Below are positions 5,298 to 5,705 of a DNA stretch of 5,705 nucleotides, piece after piece; the first letter of the stretch is position 1, and every line of letters starts with the position of its first letter. The translations under genes were made by a program, and so were the position numbers. Source of the stretch: Sulfurihydrogenibium yellowstonense SS-5 (GTDB lineage: Bacteria > Aquificota > Aquificia > Aquificales > Hydrogenothermaceae); the NCBI RefSeq assembly GCF_000173615.1, contig NZ_ABZS01000102.1:1-5705 (forward strand). The letters are read 5' to 3'. The notes under the pieces were generated by a model. That model saw only the letters and a program-made list of their open reading frames with translations. It ran no database searches and was not told the origin of the DNA.

Positions 5298-5705
5298 TTT
5301 AGAACCTCAAGCTTTTTCTTTGCAAAAGAAGCTGGCTCTGAATCTGGATATTTCTTTATTAAATCTTGCAAATACTGTTTTCCTTTTTCTACATTTCCAA
5401 GTTCAATGTAAGCGTATCCCAGCTTTAACATTGTATCGGGATATTTAATACATTTTTTAATCTTTCCTTCATCACATTTTTTTAAGAATATTTCCCAAAT
5501 ATCTATAGCATCTTTGTATTTCTTTTCTGCATAAAAAGTTTGACCTGCCCAGAAAATTGCATTTCCATAAAGGTCAGAATCAGGATATTTCTTAAGAAAT
5601 TCTGTAAAAGCTTTTCTTGATTCCTCTATATTTCCTCTAAAATACAAGTCTAAGGCATATTGATATAATTGCTTATCGTTTTGCGGACAGTAACTTCTTC
5701 CTTTC
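5294..5705 (-). CDS. TPR-repeat protein, YbgF/CpoB-like C-terminal part (5' end outside window)
   Basis: The reading frame stays open to the right edge, so only the last 137 or so residues are seen. A TTG at 5647 is in frame but falls inside the first repeat, so it is not the true start. There are three tetratricopeptide repeats, each ending in YPDS/YPDT: LYQYALDLYFRGN...FLKKYPDS, NAIFWAGQTFYAEKKYKDAI...KYPDT and MLKLGYAYIELGN...IKKYPDS. This arrangement, with the F-W-A-G-x-x-F-Y-A motif, matches the C-terminal domain of the Tol-Pal associated periplasmic protein YbgF/CpoB; BamD-like or other TPR scaffolds remain possible. The second repeat has a short insertion with two cysteines eight residues apart (codons at 5476-5474 and 5452-5450), which could form a disulfide if the protein is periplasmic. 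The TGA stop overlaps the uppS start by four bases. A protein-binding role is inferred from the fold. Confidence 0.85.
   Translation of the reverse strand, partial: KGRSYCPQNDKQLYQYALDLYFRGNIEESRKAFTEFLKKYPDSDLYGNAIFWAGQTFYAEKKYKDAIDIWEIFLKKCDEGKIKKCIKYPDTMLKLGYAYIELGNVEKGKQYLQDLIKKYPDSEPASFAKKKLEVLN
5304..5308 (-). promoter_or_regulatory. uppS: Ribosome binding site for uppS TTG start
   Basis: The minus strand reads GAGGT, six bases before the TTG at 5297. It lies within the last codons of the upstream TPR gene. Together with the TTGA overlap it supports the rare start codon, and it suggests that uppS is translated partly by ribosomes finishing the TPR gene. Confidence 0.65.

Noticed and set aside
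2983..5448. Several plus-strand reading frames of 65-116 codons
   Set aside because: They lie wholly or mostly opposite the binding-protein gene, uppS and the TPR gene, show no recognisable protein features and are shadows of those genes.
5294..5647. TTG at 5647 as the start of the TPR protein
   Set aside because: The frame stays open to the window edge and upstream codons (NDKQLYQYALD) complete the first TPR helix, so the gene begins outside the window.

Overview
The window is a low-GC, AT-rich stretch of bacterial DNA in which all four protein genes read on the minus strand. The lysine-, glutamate- and isoleucine-rich proteins, the gene order and the style of the sequence suggest a thermophilic Aquificota such as Sulfurihydrogenibium. 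That assignment is from general recognition only and was not checked by any search.

Right part (about 2863-5705): a tightly packed operon read right to left. It begins with the C-terminal part of a TPR protein resembling YbgF/CpoB, whose 5' end lies beyond the window. Next comes uppS (undecaprenyl diphosphate synthase, the lipid carrier for cell-wall synthesis), then a family 5 (peptide/nickel type) extracytoplasmic solute-binding protein. Both junctions are 4-base start/stop overlaps (TTGA and ATGA), so translational coupling is likely. The common theme is the cell envelope. No permease or ATPase for the binding protein is in view.

Left-centre part (about 420-2441): one large signalling gene. 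The protein reads as an N-terminal globin-coupled sensor domain (proximal His92, counted from the upstream ATG), a helical middle region with a Cys/His pattern resembling a CZB zinc-binding domain, a degenerate GGDEF-like region without the GGDEF motif, and a C-terminal EAL domain that keeps the catalytic residues. The best inference is a heme-based gas or redox sensor that degrades cyclic di-GMP. Its likely start is a TTG 17 codons inside the longest reading frame.

The two non-coding stretches (1-419 and about 2493-2862) are largely filled by seven full, deleted or half copies of one short palindromic repeat family with TGTCAT/ATGACA ends. The copies left of the sensor gene all face one way and those right of it face the opposite way, so the gene is bracketed by inverted clusters. 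Each arm folds into a hairpin with an outer stem, a GA/GA internal loop and an inner stem whose bases change in compensating pairs between copies. One arm is followed by a T-rich run, so the clusters may also act as terminators pointing inward at the sensor gene. No RNA gene, CRISPR array or transposase was seen.
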